Both the position numbers and the translations under genes were made by a program. A stretch of DNA of 64,000 nt from Akebia trifoliata (lineage: Eukaryota > Streptophyta > Magnoliopsida > Ranunculales > Lardizabalaceae), in NCBI GenBank assembly GCA_017979445.1, contig CM030711.1, forward strand, positions 1,922,001-1,986,000. Direction: 5' to 3'. The notes under the pieces are model-generated. The model ran no database searches. It was not told the DNA's origin and saw only the letters and a list, made by a program, of their open reading frames with translations. Shown here piece after piece: positions 35,001-44,690 of the stretch; within the stretch, counting starts at the first letter, position 1, and each line of letters opens with the position of its first letter.

Positions 35001-38000
35001 CCACCGCCACAACCACAATCATCGTCACTACCATGACCACCACCACTCACACCACAAATGCAATCATTGTTGCCACCAACACCAAGTCGCAAGCACCACC
35101 ACCACCAAATCAAATATAGTGTAGAATAGCTATCATAATAGATGTTAATTTTAATTTTTTTTTTTTATAACGAAGGGTATCTGCATCCGCATCCGCATCA
35201 TAATAGATGTTAATCAGATGGCTTGGTATACAAAATCTATTTTTTAAAATGGTTTTTCTACAGTCAGCCAAACACCAAATTTTTGGGACAAGGCTTCGGT
35301 ATTGATGATGATGAGTTTCTCTACAGGCTTTTCATGTGAAACAAATAACAGAAATTAATTAGTAATGAATGTAACACAACACAACCAAATGACAAGACCA
35401 AATGATAAGACAAAAATTTACTGGAAATAAACACAACTAGAAAAGAATTTTCTGCATTAAGGAACCTAAATGAGTCCTCCTTTAACAACAATAGTTCACT
35501 TACCTCCAGTTGAATCATATGAGACGGCTACGGACAGCTGAGGAAGTGCCATATATGAAGATAAACTGGAGCGTTCTCCTTGGAGATACGAGGCACCCTT
35601 ATTTGAAGACCTTGCTGCAGATAATTGCAAGGACAAAGAACTTCCGAAGGCCAGATCTACATTTCCCTTTGTGGGATTGTAGGAAGAAATAGATGAAACC
35701 TCATCCCTTGAACTTTCATATCCTTCCTCAACCACATCAGATGCTTCATTGGCTCTAACCTGATTAGACAATAAATGTAATTTAACAGAAGAATCAGGCA
35801 GCCATATTTGATATTCAAAGTTGTTGGGTAAATTAATTGTGGACGGTTTATCCATGCCCAAAAAGGAGATCAACTGCTAACAGTGTTTCCAACTTAACCA
35901 CATGAAATCAAATACTCAGTATTTTTCTACTTATAATTGCTTACCCATCCAGAGTCTGCATCCTTCTCTTTCCAATATATATCCATTTGGGTGGTTGAAG
36001 AAGGCAAGATCCCTGTAAACATTGATAAAGAAGACTAAATTTATCTCATGCCACCCTTGTTAATGTTGATGGGAAGAAAGACAGATCCATGTGCCAAATT
36101 TGGAATCGTGAATCATATGTATTATGATACCCAGAAGTCTAGTTTGTAGCTTGGGATTCACTAAACAAGATACATGAATACCTGAGACGACTTACATAAT
36201 TATATTAGATTATATATAGATGACTGACACAACTGTTACTTTCGAGATAGATACACGGAAGTCATGGATCACTCTTAAGCTTCACTTATTACCATTCAGG
36301 GAAGCTTTTTCCCAATGATGAACAAAAATTTGAACTTTTATTTTAAGCTGCATTTTTTTTCCTCTCATTTCATTGGTAATGTAAGTAGTATAAAAAGTTC
36401 ATAATTCAAGTCAAGAAGGTCAGCGAAAATAAAATTTCAACAGCTCAACTGGGAACCTGCTCTCAACCCAATTTCAATTGTAAAAGAAATGAAATTTCCG
36501 AGGACACAAATTATAAGTTCATTCCCAAAATAAGTAAATCTGAATGAAGAACACACCATCACTTTGACTTTCTTCAGTTAGCAGCCCACTGGTTTTTTGT
36601 GTTACCCATATTGGCAATGGAGAACGAGCTTCCTGCAAGGAATAAAGTTCAAATAATACTCATTAATGGCCCAGAGACAACAACTAAATGAGCTATACAA
36701 CCATAATCCACGGAATGCAAAAGGAATTAGTCTAAAGATATCCCCTCAAGTAAAAGAGGCTATCTAACGATCATCACAAAGTATTTCTTAAGTCATGCTT
36801 CTGGGAGAGATGAAGCCATTTTTTTCTAGCATGCACCATTTAGTGAACCTTTTCAGCCTTACTAGTTAATTATGAGAAATCTCAATACACATAACTTAGA
36901 TCCCACCCACCTTGTTTGAATGAAGGGGATGGTATCCATCCAAGAGATGTGAAAAGTAGTTGGAGAAGTCAATGAGGCTTTTGGATGAAGAAATGGTACT
37001 AGGGTTTAGGGTTGACATGTTTGTTTTTCCAGCATGAAATGGGAAAGTCTAGCACGATAGTAACCATCGTGGAAGAAGTTGAATTCCAAAAGCCTTGTTT
37101 GAATGAAGGGGATGGTATCCATCCAAGAGATGTGAAAAGTAGTTGGAGAAGTCAATGAGGCTTTTGGATGAAGAAATGGTACTAGGGTTTAGGTTGACAT
37201 GTTTGTTTTTCCAGCATGAAATGGGAAAGTCTAGCACGATAGTAACCATCGTGGAAGAAGTTGAATTCCAAAAGCCTTGTTTGAATGAAGGGGATGGTAT
37301 CCATCCAAGAGATGTGAAAAGTAGTTGGAGAAGTCAATGAGGCTTTTGGATGAAGAAATGGTATTAGGGTTTAGGGTTGACGTGTTTGTTTTTCCAGCAT
37401 GAAATGGGAAAGTCTAGCACGATAGTAACCATCGTGGAAGAAGTTGAATTCCTTAACTGTTAAGACAAATTTGAAGTTAGAAATGACAGTTTATCTGTTG
37501 TAGTGAGGAAGTGGGGTTAAATGTTTAGATTTTCCAACAATAAGGACGGACATCTTTCCTCATTAACACAAGTTGTCAACGATTGGCAGTACAATAGTAC
37601 AAGTCAACAAAAGCGCAAGCTGAACACAGAGGCATTCCTAATTATATATACATTTGTCATTTCACAAAGGCTTATTACAACCCCAATTAGAATAAATATT
37701 CAAGTTGAACTAAAAAAGAGAGATGAAGACCCAAAAGAAAGTGGATGGAAATAGTGAAAGTAGATTCACTTTCAATAATAGAAGACATGACCCTGAAGAA
37801 AGTGGAATGGAGGAACATGACTTGTTTAGTATAAAAAAAAAAAATTATTTGGGATTAAGATACGTAATGCAAGTCATGTTCCAACTTCAGTCGATATGAA
37901 GGACTAGTTCAGGGTGGGGGGGTAGATTATTTGAAATGTAGTTGAATTTTAGTAATTAAAAGTTGAACGTGGGGGAATATCTAGTTGAGGCAAAACTAAA

Positions 38001-40702
38001 AAATTTGATAAATTATTCATTAAAAAATGTAATAAATTATATTTGAGAAGAACATGTCATATAGAATGTACAACTGATACAATGAGAAATGAAGCTATTC
38101 GGCTTTTCCATTCTCCATAATCATGTAGATATTAAAAAACAAATAATAACATACATTTGATATAATTCTGATGTTAAAAAAATAAAATAAGAAATACAGA
38201 AGTCAAAGGTAAAAAAGTTAATTAATTATTTATTAAAAAAGAGAGCTGCTATTGGCACCCCAAATGTTACTTATTACACCCCAATTTTTTAAACTATTTA
38301 ACACACCCCAATTAAAGATTAAAACACACTCTTTACACATTAGAAAGGTTTGGCTCAAATTATAATCTCAGCATTACAAACAATATAACATTCGTTCGAA
38401 CAAATTCAGTAGTTATTTACAATTACGATTAGGCTCAAATAAAATCCTAAACCCAAAAAATAGAAGAAAGAAAGAAAAAAAAAATGAGAGAGCTTCCATT
38501 GGCACCCCAACTTTTACTTATTCTCAACCATTCACTTATTTTCTTAAGTTTTAACTGGGGTGTAATAAGTAAAAGTTGGGGTGCCAATAGCAGCTCTCTT
38601 CGAAAAAAGCGCTGGTATAATGGCAAGAAAGAAGAATAAATGAAAGAGGGATCAAATAAAATATAATAACTCTTACTACTTATCAAAACAAAGAATTATA
38701 GGCCATGAAAATAATCAACAAACTTTTGGAGCTACTAAAGAAACCGACCAGTTGAATTAGATTCTTTGCGGGTTCTCGACGAGAATGAACATTCTCCAAC
38801 ACCAGCCACCGTCCAGATAATGTACATCGAACATAGTAATGATAACGAATGGTTGTACCCCTGTAAGTCGGTGGTATAATATCAGGCAGCACTGTTCGTA
38901 CAATATCTGTGGATGAAAAGTGTCATCAATAAAAAAAAGGTAACAGATTAGAATAAGATAAACTGCTTTTGGGATTTAGAAACACTTGACAGCCTAAACT
39001 AAAATTAATAAGTTGCTAAATACATATAAAAAACCCTCAATCAAAATGCTCAACCAGTAGTTGACACAAGCAGTCAACCTCAATGACCCTAAAGCTTCAA
39101 TATGTCATCAAGAATTTCTTGTTAAGGGTATCATACAGATTACAATGGATAAAAATGCAAGAACCTGTTAGACGTTATTCCTGCCCACTCTAAGTTGAGC
39201 ATCTACTACCATGTTAGTCTCTAATCCACGTGATTGAATTTTGTGGGTATAACCCCCTTATTCAAGTTGAACACTGTTGCCTTTTTTTTGTAACACTTGC
39301 AGAAAACCCAGCCCTGACACGAAACTCACTGATGATATTAGGAAGAAGAAATAGCAACAACAATATTTTCATGCCAGAATATAAGGAAACCATCAATCCC
39401 TCAGAACTATTCTTTCTATCATACACCCATGAAAGTTGTGGAGTGGTGGAATAAAGTAAGCTCAAGATAACAATAATACATGGCATACAGCTAATGCTCA
39501 AGAGGACACTACGTTTCATGACTAGAAGAGCAAAAGAATCCAGGATATGATATAAAACTCACGTAATTAGGCACCTTAACATGGTTGTTACTTTAAAGAA
39601 ATATCAAAATAATAACATTCTAGTGAACACATGCACTGTGTCGTCCCATAACTGATGCAAGAAAAAGAGTTCTCTAGCCAACAGATGAGACACCAAGTAA
39701 CGTGAATCAACTCTAACCCATCCAGTGCTTAAAACCAATCACCTTCAACATACGCCACACAACTAAAATTTCCCAAAGGACTTGCATGATTGAACTTGAA
39801 ATTCAACATTCAAGTATATATGAAAACAACCTAAAAGGAAAGCATGAAAAAGGTGTGTGCAAATTGTGTGATTCATGACTTGAGTGTAGGAGTGCAAATG
39901 GCAGATAAGACACCAGTACGAGGCACAAGGAGAGCTTTGAAGACCTATCTCAACCGTTCATATCACAAATCTAAAGGTGTGTGCAGTTTTTTTCCCCTCA
40001 TTTCTAGATCATAAAAGATACTAAGATGACTGTAGCATTACATTTGGGTGTAATATGAAGTTATGAACAAAGATAGTTCTTTTATGGCATCAACATGCAC
40101 TAAATTTACCAACTTAGCAAGATAGCAATAGGGTATGAACGAATGAAATAGTTTGCTTACATATTTTGGTGCCTCTAGAGGAAATAATTTTATTTGAAAC
40201 AATGGAGGGTATTGCACAGTCCAGGAAAACCTGCTCACCTGCCCAAGTAAAACAACCAAACATAAGCTACCAATAAATAGGAACTAAAGGAGTTTAGCAA
40301 TAAGAACCAACATTGATTCTGAATAAATTAACTGAAGTGCAAAAAAACAAAACCTCTCTTCTGTTTCAATCCCAGTAAAGGTTTTTGTGTGGAAAACCAT
40401 TGAGTGTCCAACTTTTCAACTCCTTTAATCTCAAAAGTAAGTCTTTCAACCAGAAACGAACATATGTCATCAGCTCCATTCTCGGTTTCAAAGGTCTCAG
40501 AAGCGGAGCCCGGATTATGAATCTCGACAATCACATCAACCGAATCACCAGGCCTATAAAATTCCTTGTCTGTTTGTAGTTTCAAAGACGGAACAAACTC
40601 ATTTTTCAGACAATTGACAGATCCATCCACCCGTTTTTCCTCAGATGCAAAAGAACCCCCAGCTCCAAAAAAGAAGAAACTCCCAAAAACCTTTGGTGGC
40701 AT
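29068..40702 (-). CDS. RGP1: RGP1 homologue, subunit of the RIC1-RGP1 Rab6/Ypt6 exchange factor (12 coding exons)
   Basis: An arrestin-fold Rgp1 protein. With Ric1 it activates the Golgi GTPase Rab6/Ypt6 for retrograde traffic to the trans-Golgi. Coding exons in order: 40702-40354, 40238-40161, 38906-38749, 36632-36557, 36012-35945, 35759-35504, 34259-34128, 34011-33905, 33855-33760, 33659-33576, 31216-31053 and 29215-29068. Joined phases are consistent and give 571 residues. Family landmarks seen are KEFYRPGDSVDVIVEIHNPG, LDTQWFSTQKP, PPTYRGTTIRYHYYVR, EEGYESSRDEVSS, EGFIRGRSYNIRLDDQVLL and SDHHEVVADLVQTSFLFS. The C-terminus is GPFWVRD. The start could instead be an in-frame ATG at 40723; 40702 has the better context. 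Exon 9 lacks the expected acceptor (see findings). Introns up to 2.4 kb hold many element insertions. Confidence 0.9.
30249..30426. mobile_element. Foldback element, family FB4, in the last RGP1 intron
   Basis: The left arm, about 50 bases starting CTTGGTGGACCTTCACACAA and ending GATGATTTCTAGCC, pairs with the right arm starting GGCTATAAATCATCAATCAG and ending GTGAAGGTTTACCAAGG. The loop is about 75 bases. It is non-coding and a target duplication was not identified. Confidence 0.72.
31383..31520 (+). mobile_element. tRNA-derived SINE in RGP1 intron
   Basis: An A-box-like TTAGCTAAGTTGG and a B box AGGTTCAAATCCCC are spaced as in a tRNA promoter. An AAAAATAAAAAATAAAAAAA tail follows. It is in the opposite orientation to RGP1. 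The 14.5-kb fragment shares its body. Confidence 0.75.
31750..32022. mobile_element. Foldback MITE, family FB1, in RGP1 intron
   Basis: Two tandem palindromic modules (GGTTAGAAGTCTTAGAATGG to CCGAAACTTCTAACCACATC, then GGGGTTAGAAGTTTCAGAAT to TTCTAACCCCATC) are separated by TTGACGGCCCACGATTCTTC. This is the same architecture as the 0.75-1.11 kb copy. Confidence 0.75.
32294..32478 (+). mobile_element. tRNA-derived SINE (Au-like body) in RGP1 intron
   Basis: The head GTGGTGGAACAATGGTTCAG and a B-box-like AGATTGAGTCTCC are followed by CCCACGACTTTACCTGATAT and GGGGATTAGTCCCACTTCC, resembling the widespread Au SINE body. It ends in an A-rich tail near 32478. Confidence 0.7.
32563..33265 (-). mobile_element. 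LINE 3' end fragment with reverse-transcriptase zinc-finger domain
   Basis: On the minus strand, one frame gives GPRVPSKMVFFIWSSTLRKV. After a frameshift, another gives FNILCSLCQFDGEFVNHLFIHC, the zinc-binding domain found after reverse transcriptase in plant LINE ORF2. A poly(A) tail is at about 32569. Frameshifts show the copy is dead. It sits in an RGP1 intron, in the RGP1 sense. Confidence 0.78.
34331..34665. repeat. Tandem duplication in RGP1 intron, period 175 bp
   Basis: TGTTTTACAATACTATAATT at 34331 restarts at 34506. Both copies contain AATTTCCATGC, AAAGATAT, GCAACAAGAAG, GGAATAAAGGCAATCATA and ACCATGGTG. Copy 1 also has an internal partial repeat of GGAATAAAGGCAATCAT. Confidence 0.87.
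34790..35110. repeat. CAC/CCA-rich degenerate trinucleotide tract in RGP1 intron
   Basis: About 320 bp of CACCAC, CATTACCAC and GCCACC words, giving His/Thr/Ala-rich or Gly/Val-rich frames on either strand. These are low-complexity artefacts. The tract lies between coding exons 6 and 7 of RGP1. Confidence 0.85.
36910..37452. repeat. Three tandem copies of a 182-183-bp unit in RGP1 intron
   Basis: Copies begin CCTTGTTTGAATGAAGGGGA at 36910, 37093 and 37275 and are nearly identical. One G is lost in GGGTTTAGGGTTGAC of copy 2, and there are a few substitutions in copy 3. The third copy stops at GAATTCC. High identity implies a recent expansion or homogenisation. It lies between coding exons 3 and 4. 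Confidence 0.95.
37453..38240. other. RGP1 intron body, nothing further recognised
   Basis: AT-rich sequence between the triplicated unit and the MITE cluster. No coding frame resembles a known protein. Confidence 0.4.
38241..38600. mobile_element. Cluster of GCTATTGGCACC-type MITEs in RGP1 intron
   Basis: A complete small element at about 38484-38600 has arms GCTTCCATTGGCACCCCAAC and GTTGGGGTGCCAATAGCAGC, with CTTTTACTTATT/AATAAGTAAAAG inside. A second left arm, GAGAGCTGCTATTGGCACCC, lies at 38241, so two insertions are adjacent or nested. Relatives lie at about 0.35, 1.66, 3.47, 42.63 and 59.0 kb. Confidence 0.75.
38910..40160. other. RGP1 intron between coding exons 2 and 3
   Basis: It is AT-rich, with the donor TGTAAGC at 40160 and the acceptor ATCCACAG at 38907. 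Nothing further was recognised; small frames here are not protein-like. Confidence 0.5.
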
Positions 40703-41001
40703 TTCTTTAATGCAAAAATGCATCCAAGTGGGTTAAGTATGTACCACCAAAGAATCACTAATTTTCAGAATTTTCAAGTTTGCAAATGGAGCAAAAGACC
40801 ATCCCAAGAGATATAAACAAAAGTCTCTGTAATATCTGGCGTAATGAAAGAATTACCTTAAACAGTGACACAGTTTTGATGCAATTAAGAAAGATAATAA
40901 ACAGAATGTACAAAAATAATATGTAAATTTTGAAACATTGCAATCTTGATGCTTATCATCCAAAAACTTTATATCTATTACACAAAACAGAGTTTTATTA
41001 A

Positions 41002-41046
41002 CCCCCCCCCCCCCCCCCCCCGCCCCACCCCACCCCACCCCACCCC
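41002..41046. repeat. C20 run followed by CCCCA repeats
   Basis: A 20-base C run at 41002-41021 followed by CGCCCC and (ACCCC)n. It lies in the first (leader) intron of RGP1. It is G-rich on the transcribed-sense strand, so it could form a G-quadruplex in the pre-mRNA. Confidence 0.9.
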
Positions 41047-41099
41047 ATAAACATAATCCATGTGTTGGAAAGATCAAACAGTGGAGAACACTCCCCACA

Positions 41100-41300
41100 T
41101 AATATACTCAATTGTTTGAAACCACGACTCTCCCATCTTTCTCTAGGCAATAAATCAAGAAGAATCCAATGGTGGACTCTCCCATCTCTCTCTGGGCAAT
41201 AAATCAAGGAAGATCCAACGGTGGAGAGCACTACCCGCTATAACCAACTCAATTGTTTGAAACCACCCACTCTCTCATCTCTCTCTAGGCACTAAGTCAA
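41100..41300. repeat. Repeated 60-70-bp unit (CTCTCCCATCTCTCTCTGG)
   Basis: Three diverged copies share ACTCTCCCATC(T)TTCTCT, GGCAATAAATCAAG and ATCCAA(T/C)GGTGGA, at about 41127, 41174 and 41270. The span is in RGP1 intron 1. Confidence 0.7.
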
Positions 41301-42369
41301 GAACAAAGCACGACCCAAAAATCAAAAGAAGATAATAATGAAATAGATGAGAAGATATTCATCAAAAAAATAATAGACAAGAAGAAGAAGATAAAGCGAT
41401 GGGGTTTACATGGAGGAAGAAGAAATCTGAAAATATCCAAAACATACCACGAAGCACCAACTATTATTTATCCTTTATGCCTCAGAGGAAAAATTGAGCC
41501 TCCACCATTATAATTTATATATGTTTTTTCCAAATTTACCTCTCTAATTTGATTTGATTCTTGAGAAGTTGAACGGATCCATTTTGGTATCTCAATAGAC
41601 CTTAAAAGAATCAGATTAAGGTGTGTTTTTCATTATTATTCTTCAACACATGCACGTGAGTGGATGACCCATTCCATAGGCACGGACATCGGCTACTTAT
41701 ATACATCTTTGTCAGTATAGGACGTCAACCCCACAATTAAGACTAAAACACAACTCTCAAAAGTAAAATCCTAGGACTTACAAGCATGGTTGTAAATCTC
41801 GGACGAAAACGAGATAACTTGGGTGACTCATCTTGGTCTCTGACGATCCCAAGCGAGATTTCCACTGCGACCCGAGCACCTGGCCATCTGTAATGATTCG
41901 TCCAAGACCTGAGTCATCTTGTCTGGGATTTTCTCCACCAATTTGATCAGAGTAGATTGCTTTTGGTGTTTTCATTCACATATGTATAGTTGATTTTTAA
42001 GAATTTAATTATCCGTAATCTATATAAAATGAGAATTTATGATTGAACATCTGTGAATCCAGTTTATAACAGAAATAAACATATTATTTAAATACATAAG
42101 TATATATTTGACTCTTCCCTAAGGCATTATATTTTCACGAAATTTTTATACCGAATTGTAAGGGTTGTGTTGGAGAGAGAGATACAAGAAAACAGATTTT
42201 CGAGAAACACAAACACAATGGAATCAGATTCAAGCAACTATAGAAATACGTAAAATAGGTCAAATCAACTGAATTACGCACAGATTCGAACGAAATTGCA
42301 TCAAATCAAACCCTAAAACAAAGCATTCTTCTCGGGTATAAAATCTGGACCAAATCGAATAAAACATAC

Positions 42370-42490
42370 CTCGATCGAACGACCGATCAAACGAATTTTC
42401 GGCTTTTGAACCAGATATATGCTATCTTCTGCAGCAATGATAGACATAAAAGCTACATCTGGAGATTTTTCAAATGTTTTTGATCACGAA
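42370..42490 (-). promoter_or_regulatory. Non-coding first exon of RGP1 with an upstream frame
   Basis: On the minus strand a leader exon ends TTCGATCGAG with donor GTATGTTTT, at 42370. Its probable partner acceptor is AAAATTAG ending at 40758, which places 40757-40703 in the leader of exon 2. An ATG at 42447 opens a 26-codon frame to the donor and would stop at TGA immediately after this join, making it an upstream frame rather than the protein start. The exon's 5' limit is not seen. Confidence 0.5.
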
Positions 42491-42631
42491 GAACATACCG
42501 AAGATGCACAATGTTGGAGAATCTTACTTGGGGTGGTTAGTTGGAAAATATTTTACCACGGATATTAAAAAAAATATAATTTTATACTTAAAACACCCTA
42601 CCAATTCCTGGTTTATTTTCCCAATAATAAT

Positions 42632-42733
42632 GGAGAGTTACTATTGCCACACCAACTGTGTGCAATTCTCCTGTGATTTGCATAGAATTTGGTGTGGGGC
42701 TGGTAAAAGTTGGTGTGACAATAGCAGTTCTTT
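42632..42733. mobile_element. Small MITE of the GCTATTG-CACC family
   Basis: The arms GAGAGTTACTATTGCCACAC and TGGTGTGACAATAGCAGTTC pair across about 100 bp, immediately upstream of the RGP1 leader. Confidence 0.65.
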
Positions 42734-42935
42734 ACTAATAATCTGACTCACTTTTTTTTTATCCTTTGATCCGCAAAGGATCTACAATTCTACCAAGGGA
42801 GTGTAACAAAAAAAAAAAAAACAAAGTGAGTCCGACTATCACAACTTATAATAATATTATAAGTTTTTTTTTTTTTCCCTTTGTGAAGGCAGCTTTGAAA
42901 TCGAGGTCAAGGTATCAACATTCCTCTATGATTAA

Positions 42936-43116
42936 TGTTGGAGTGACCTCAATGAGGGATGGAGTGACCTCAATGAGGGACACATAGGGGAGATCTTGAC
43001 ATGGTGGCGTCTACATGTTCGTAGATGTGTTTCTTTGAGATATGAGTCAAACACATCTACGAACATGCACGCTATCACGTCAAAGTGTCCCTCACTGAGA
43101 TCACTCCAGCACCACT
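42936..43116. mobile_element. Foldback element, family FB3-like, with very strong central hairpin
   Basis: Outer arms are GGAGTGACCTCAATGAGGGA and TCCCTCACTGAGATCACTCC, with GGAGTGACCTCAATGAGGGA duplicated on the left (18-bp spacing). The central stem CATGTTCGTAGATGTGTTT pairs with AAACACATCTACGAACATG perfectly over 19 bases, with a loop of about 25 bases. The GTGACCTCA terminus links it to the 62.19-kb and 12.99-kb copies. Confidence 0.75.
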
Positions 43117-43189
43117 CTTCCACTATGACCAAATTACCAAGCTTTAACACCTTCGGCAATAATAGTGAAAATTGGATTACATATTGGTA

Positions 43190-43595
43190 GGATTAGTAGA
43201 TAAGGATTGTAATTAATACTTAATTTTGGATTAATATTATGAATGGTTTGAATTTTGGATAAAATTTTATTGTATTGTGATAGAAGTTTGAATGTCTTTA
43301 GATTTTAGAGATTGATTGTCTTGAATTGATTAAGTGGAATTAGATCATTCAACCATTGCCTTCTTTATATTTTTTTTCTTTCTATTCTACTTATTTTGTA
43401 ACAATTATATGATAACGTTACATGCAATTTTCCTTATAATTGTTGTTCACTTAGAGAACGGAATTGTGGTAACTCTCCAACAAATGTAATATTAGGTCTT
43501 CATCCCTTAACACGCATTTACATTATTTGATCTCGATCAAATGTGTAAACCTCATCTTTTGCATCTACACTTTTTATTTATTTATTATTATCTTG
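43190..43595. other. Intergenic DNA, nothing recognised
   Basis: T-rich sequence without frames or boundaries. Confidence 0.4.
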
Positions 43596-43596
43596 G

Positions 43597-43815
43597 GTAT
43601 CCCCACCCTTCAAGTGAGACTAATCCCACGGTCACATGCACCGCCCCCTCGAAAAGTCCTACGTGCAACTGGTTGAGTCGAAGGTCAACCGAACTCTAGA
43701 GGGTAGCCCCGAAGAATTCATAGCTACATGGGGCTTTAAACACTTGACCTACCCTTCCTGAGGAGCTTATCAAGGCTTGCCTAGCCACTAAGTCAACCCC
43801 TTGGGGTTATCTTCT
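43597..43815 (-). mobile_element. tRNA-derived SINE, same family as the 55.74-kb copy
   Basis: On the minus strand it starts CCCCAAGGGGTTGACTTAGTGG (A box) and has a B-box-like GTCAAGTGTTTAAAGCCCC. It ends GTCTCACTTGAAGGGTGGGG, then ATACCCA. The copy at 55.74-55.96 kb matches along its length. Confidence 0.78.
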
Positions 43816-44140
43816 TCATCTAAACTTGAATCTCCCGAGTTAATATCATTTGATTAAATTTCAAACCATCTTGATTTTCTTGGAGATTCATCCCATCACT
43901 TGTCTCATCATACTTCGAACATTTTTTGTTTATTCTTTGTTTCCTTCATCAACGATTTGCATAATACTAATTTAAATGATCATTTTGAATTGTGCTTAAA
44001 ACCCTCCACCTTGCTTAATTGGTGGAGACAAATGCTCTAAAGTGAATTTTTTAGGTTGTTTTGCACACACACACAACTATTTCACTTACCTAATGTCTAA
44101 CAACATGTAACATGTAACATTTACAATAGGAGGATACAAA

Positions 44141-44172
<32 letters not shown>

Positions 44173-44470
44173 CATGTGTTTGTTCAGAGGGGGAGGGGGG
44201 GGGGTGGTTTTCTTTTTGGCTATTTGGATGTTTTGCCTGTAGTCATCCTGCGGGTTAGAGAAAACTCATGGTTTGATCTATTTTGAAGGAATTCTTCTTG
44301 TCTAGTTATACAAAACTATGTATCAAAACAATCGCACAACATTAGGCATAAGTGTTTTTTTTTTTTTTTCTTTTCTTGATGACAGGATGTCCAGATTTGT
44401 AGAACCAACTACAAGGTGCAAGGCAACTAACCTCTTAGAACACCATATCTCGCCTAGTGTCTTAAAGCAT

Positions 44471-44580
44471 CATATCTCGCCCTAATCCCCTAAGTACACG
44501 CGATACCACGCATATCAAGTAAGTCATATCTCACTCTAATCCCCTAAGTACACACGATATCACACATATCAAGTAAGTCA
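44471..44580. repeat. 54-bp tandem duplication
   Basis: CATATCTCGCCCTAATCCCC at 44471 restarts at 44525 (CATATCTCACTCTAATCCCC). Both units end CATATCAAGTAAGTCA. A partial third unit (CACCATATCTCGCC) precedes at 44441. Confidence 0.88.
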
Positions 44581-44690
44581 GGATAAATCTCTACGGGTGG
44601 CCAATGAAGGGACTTGAACCCAAGACCTTGTCCTTTTTTTAGGGAGGCACTGGCCACTACGCCCAACACTCGTTGATTAGTATAAATAGT
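44581..44690 (-). mobile_element. tRNA-derived SINE head
   Basis: On the minus strand GTTGGGCGTAGTGGCCAGTG (A box) and TTGGGTTCAAGTCCC (B box) are spaced as in a tRNA promoter. The body continues into the 54-bp repeats and may include them. Confidence 0.6.

Noticed and set aside
34753..35046. Gly/Val-rich and His/Thr-rich frames on both strands
   Set aside because: A low-complexity CAC tract within an RGP1 intron; open on both strands because of composition.
37000..37020. Telomere-like TTTAGGG in the intron repeats and at 16.85 kb
   Set aside because: Only one or two units (AGGGTTTAGGG), not an interstitial telomere array.
36910..37452. CRISPR-like or coding repeat array
   Set aside because: Only three contiguous copies of one 183-bp unit with no repeat-spacer pattern; plant nuclear intron.
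42370..42447. RGP1 start in the first exon (MSIIAAEDSIYL)
   Set aside because: After the best splice join at 40758/40757 the frame meets TGA at once, and homologues start near the PSLKL...FYRPGD region.
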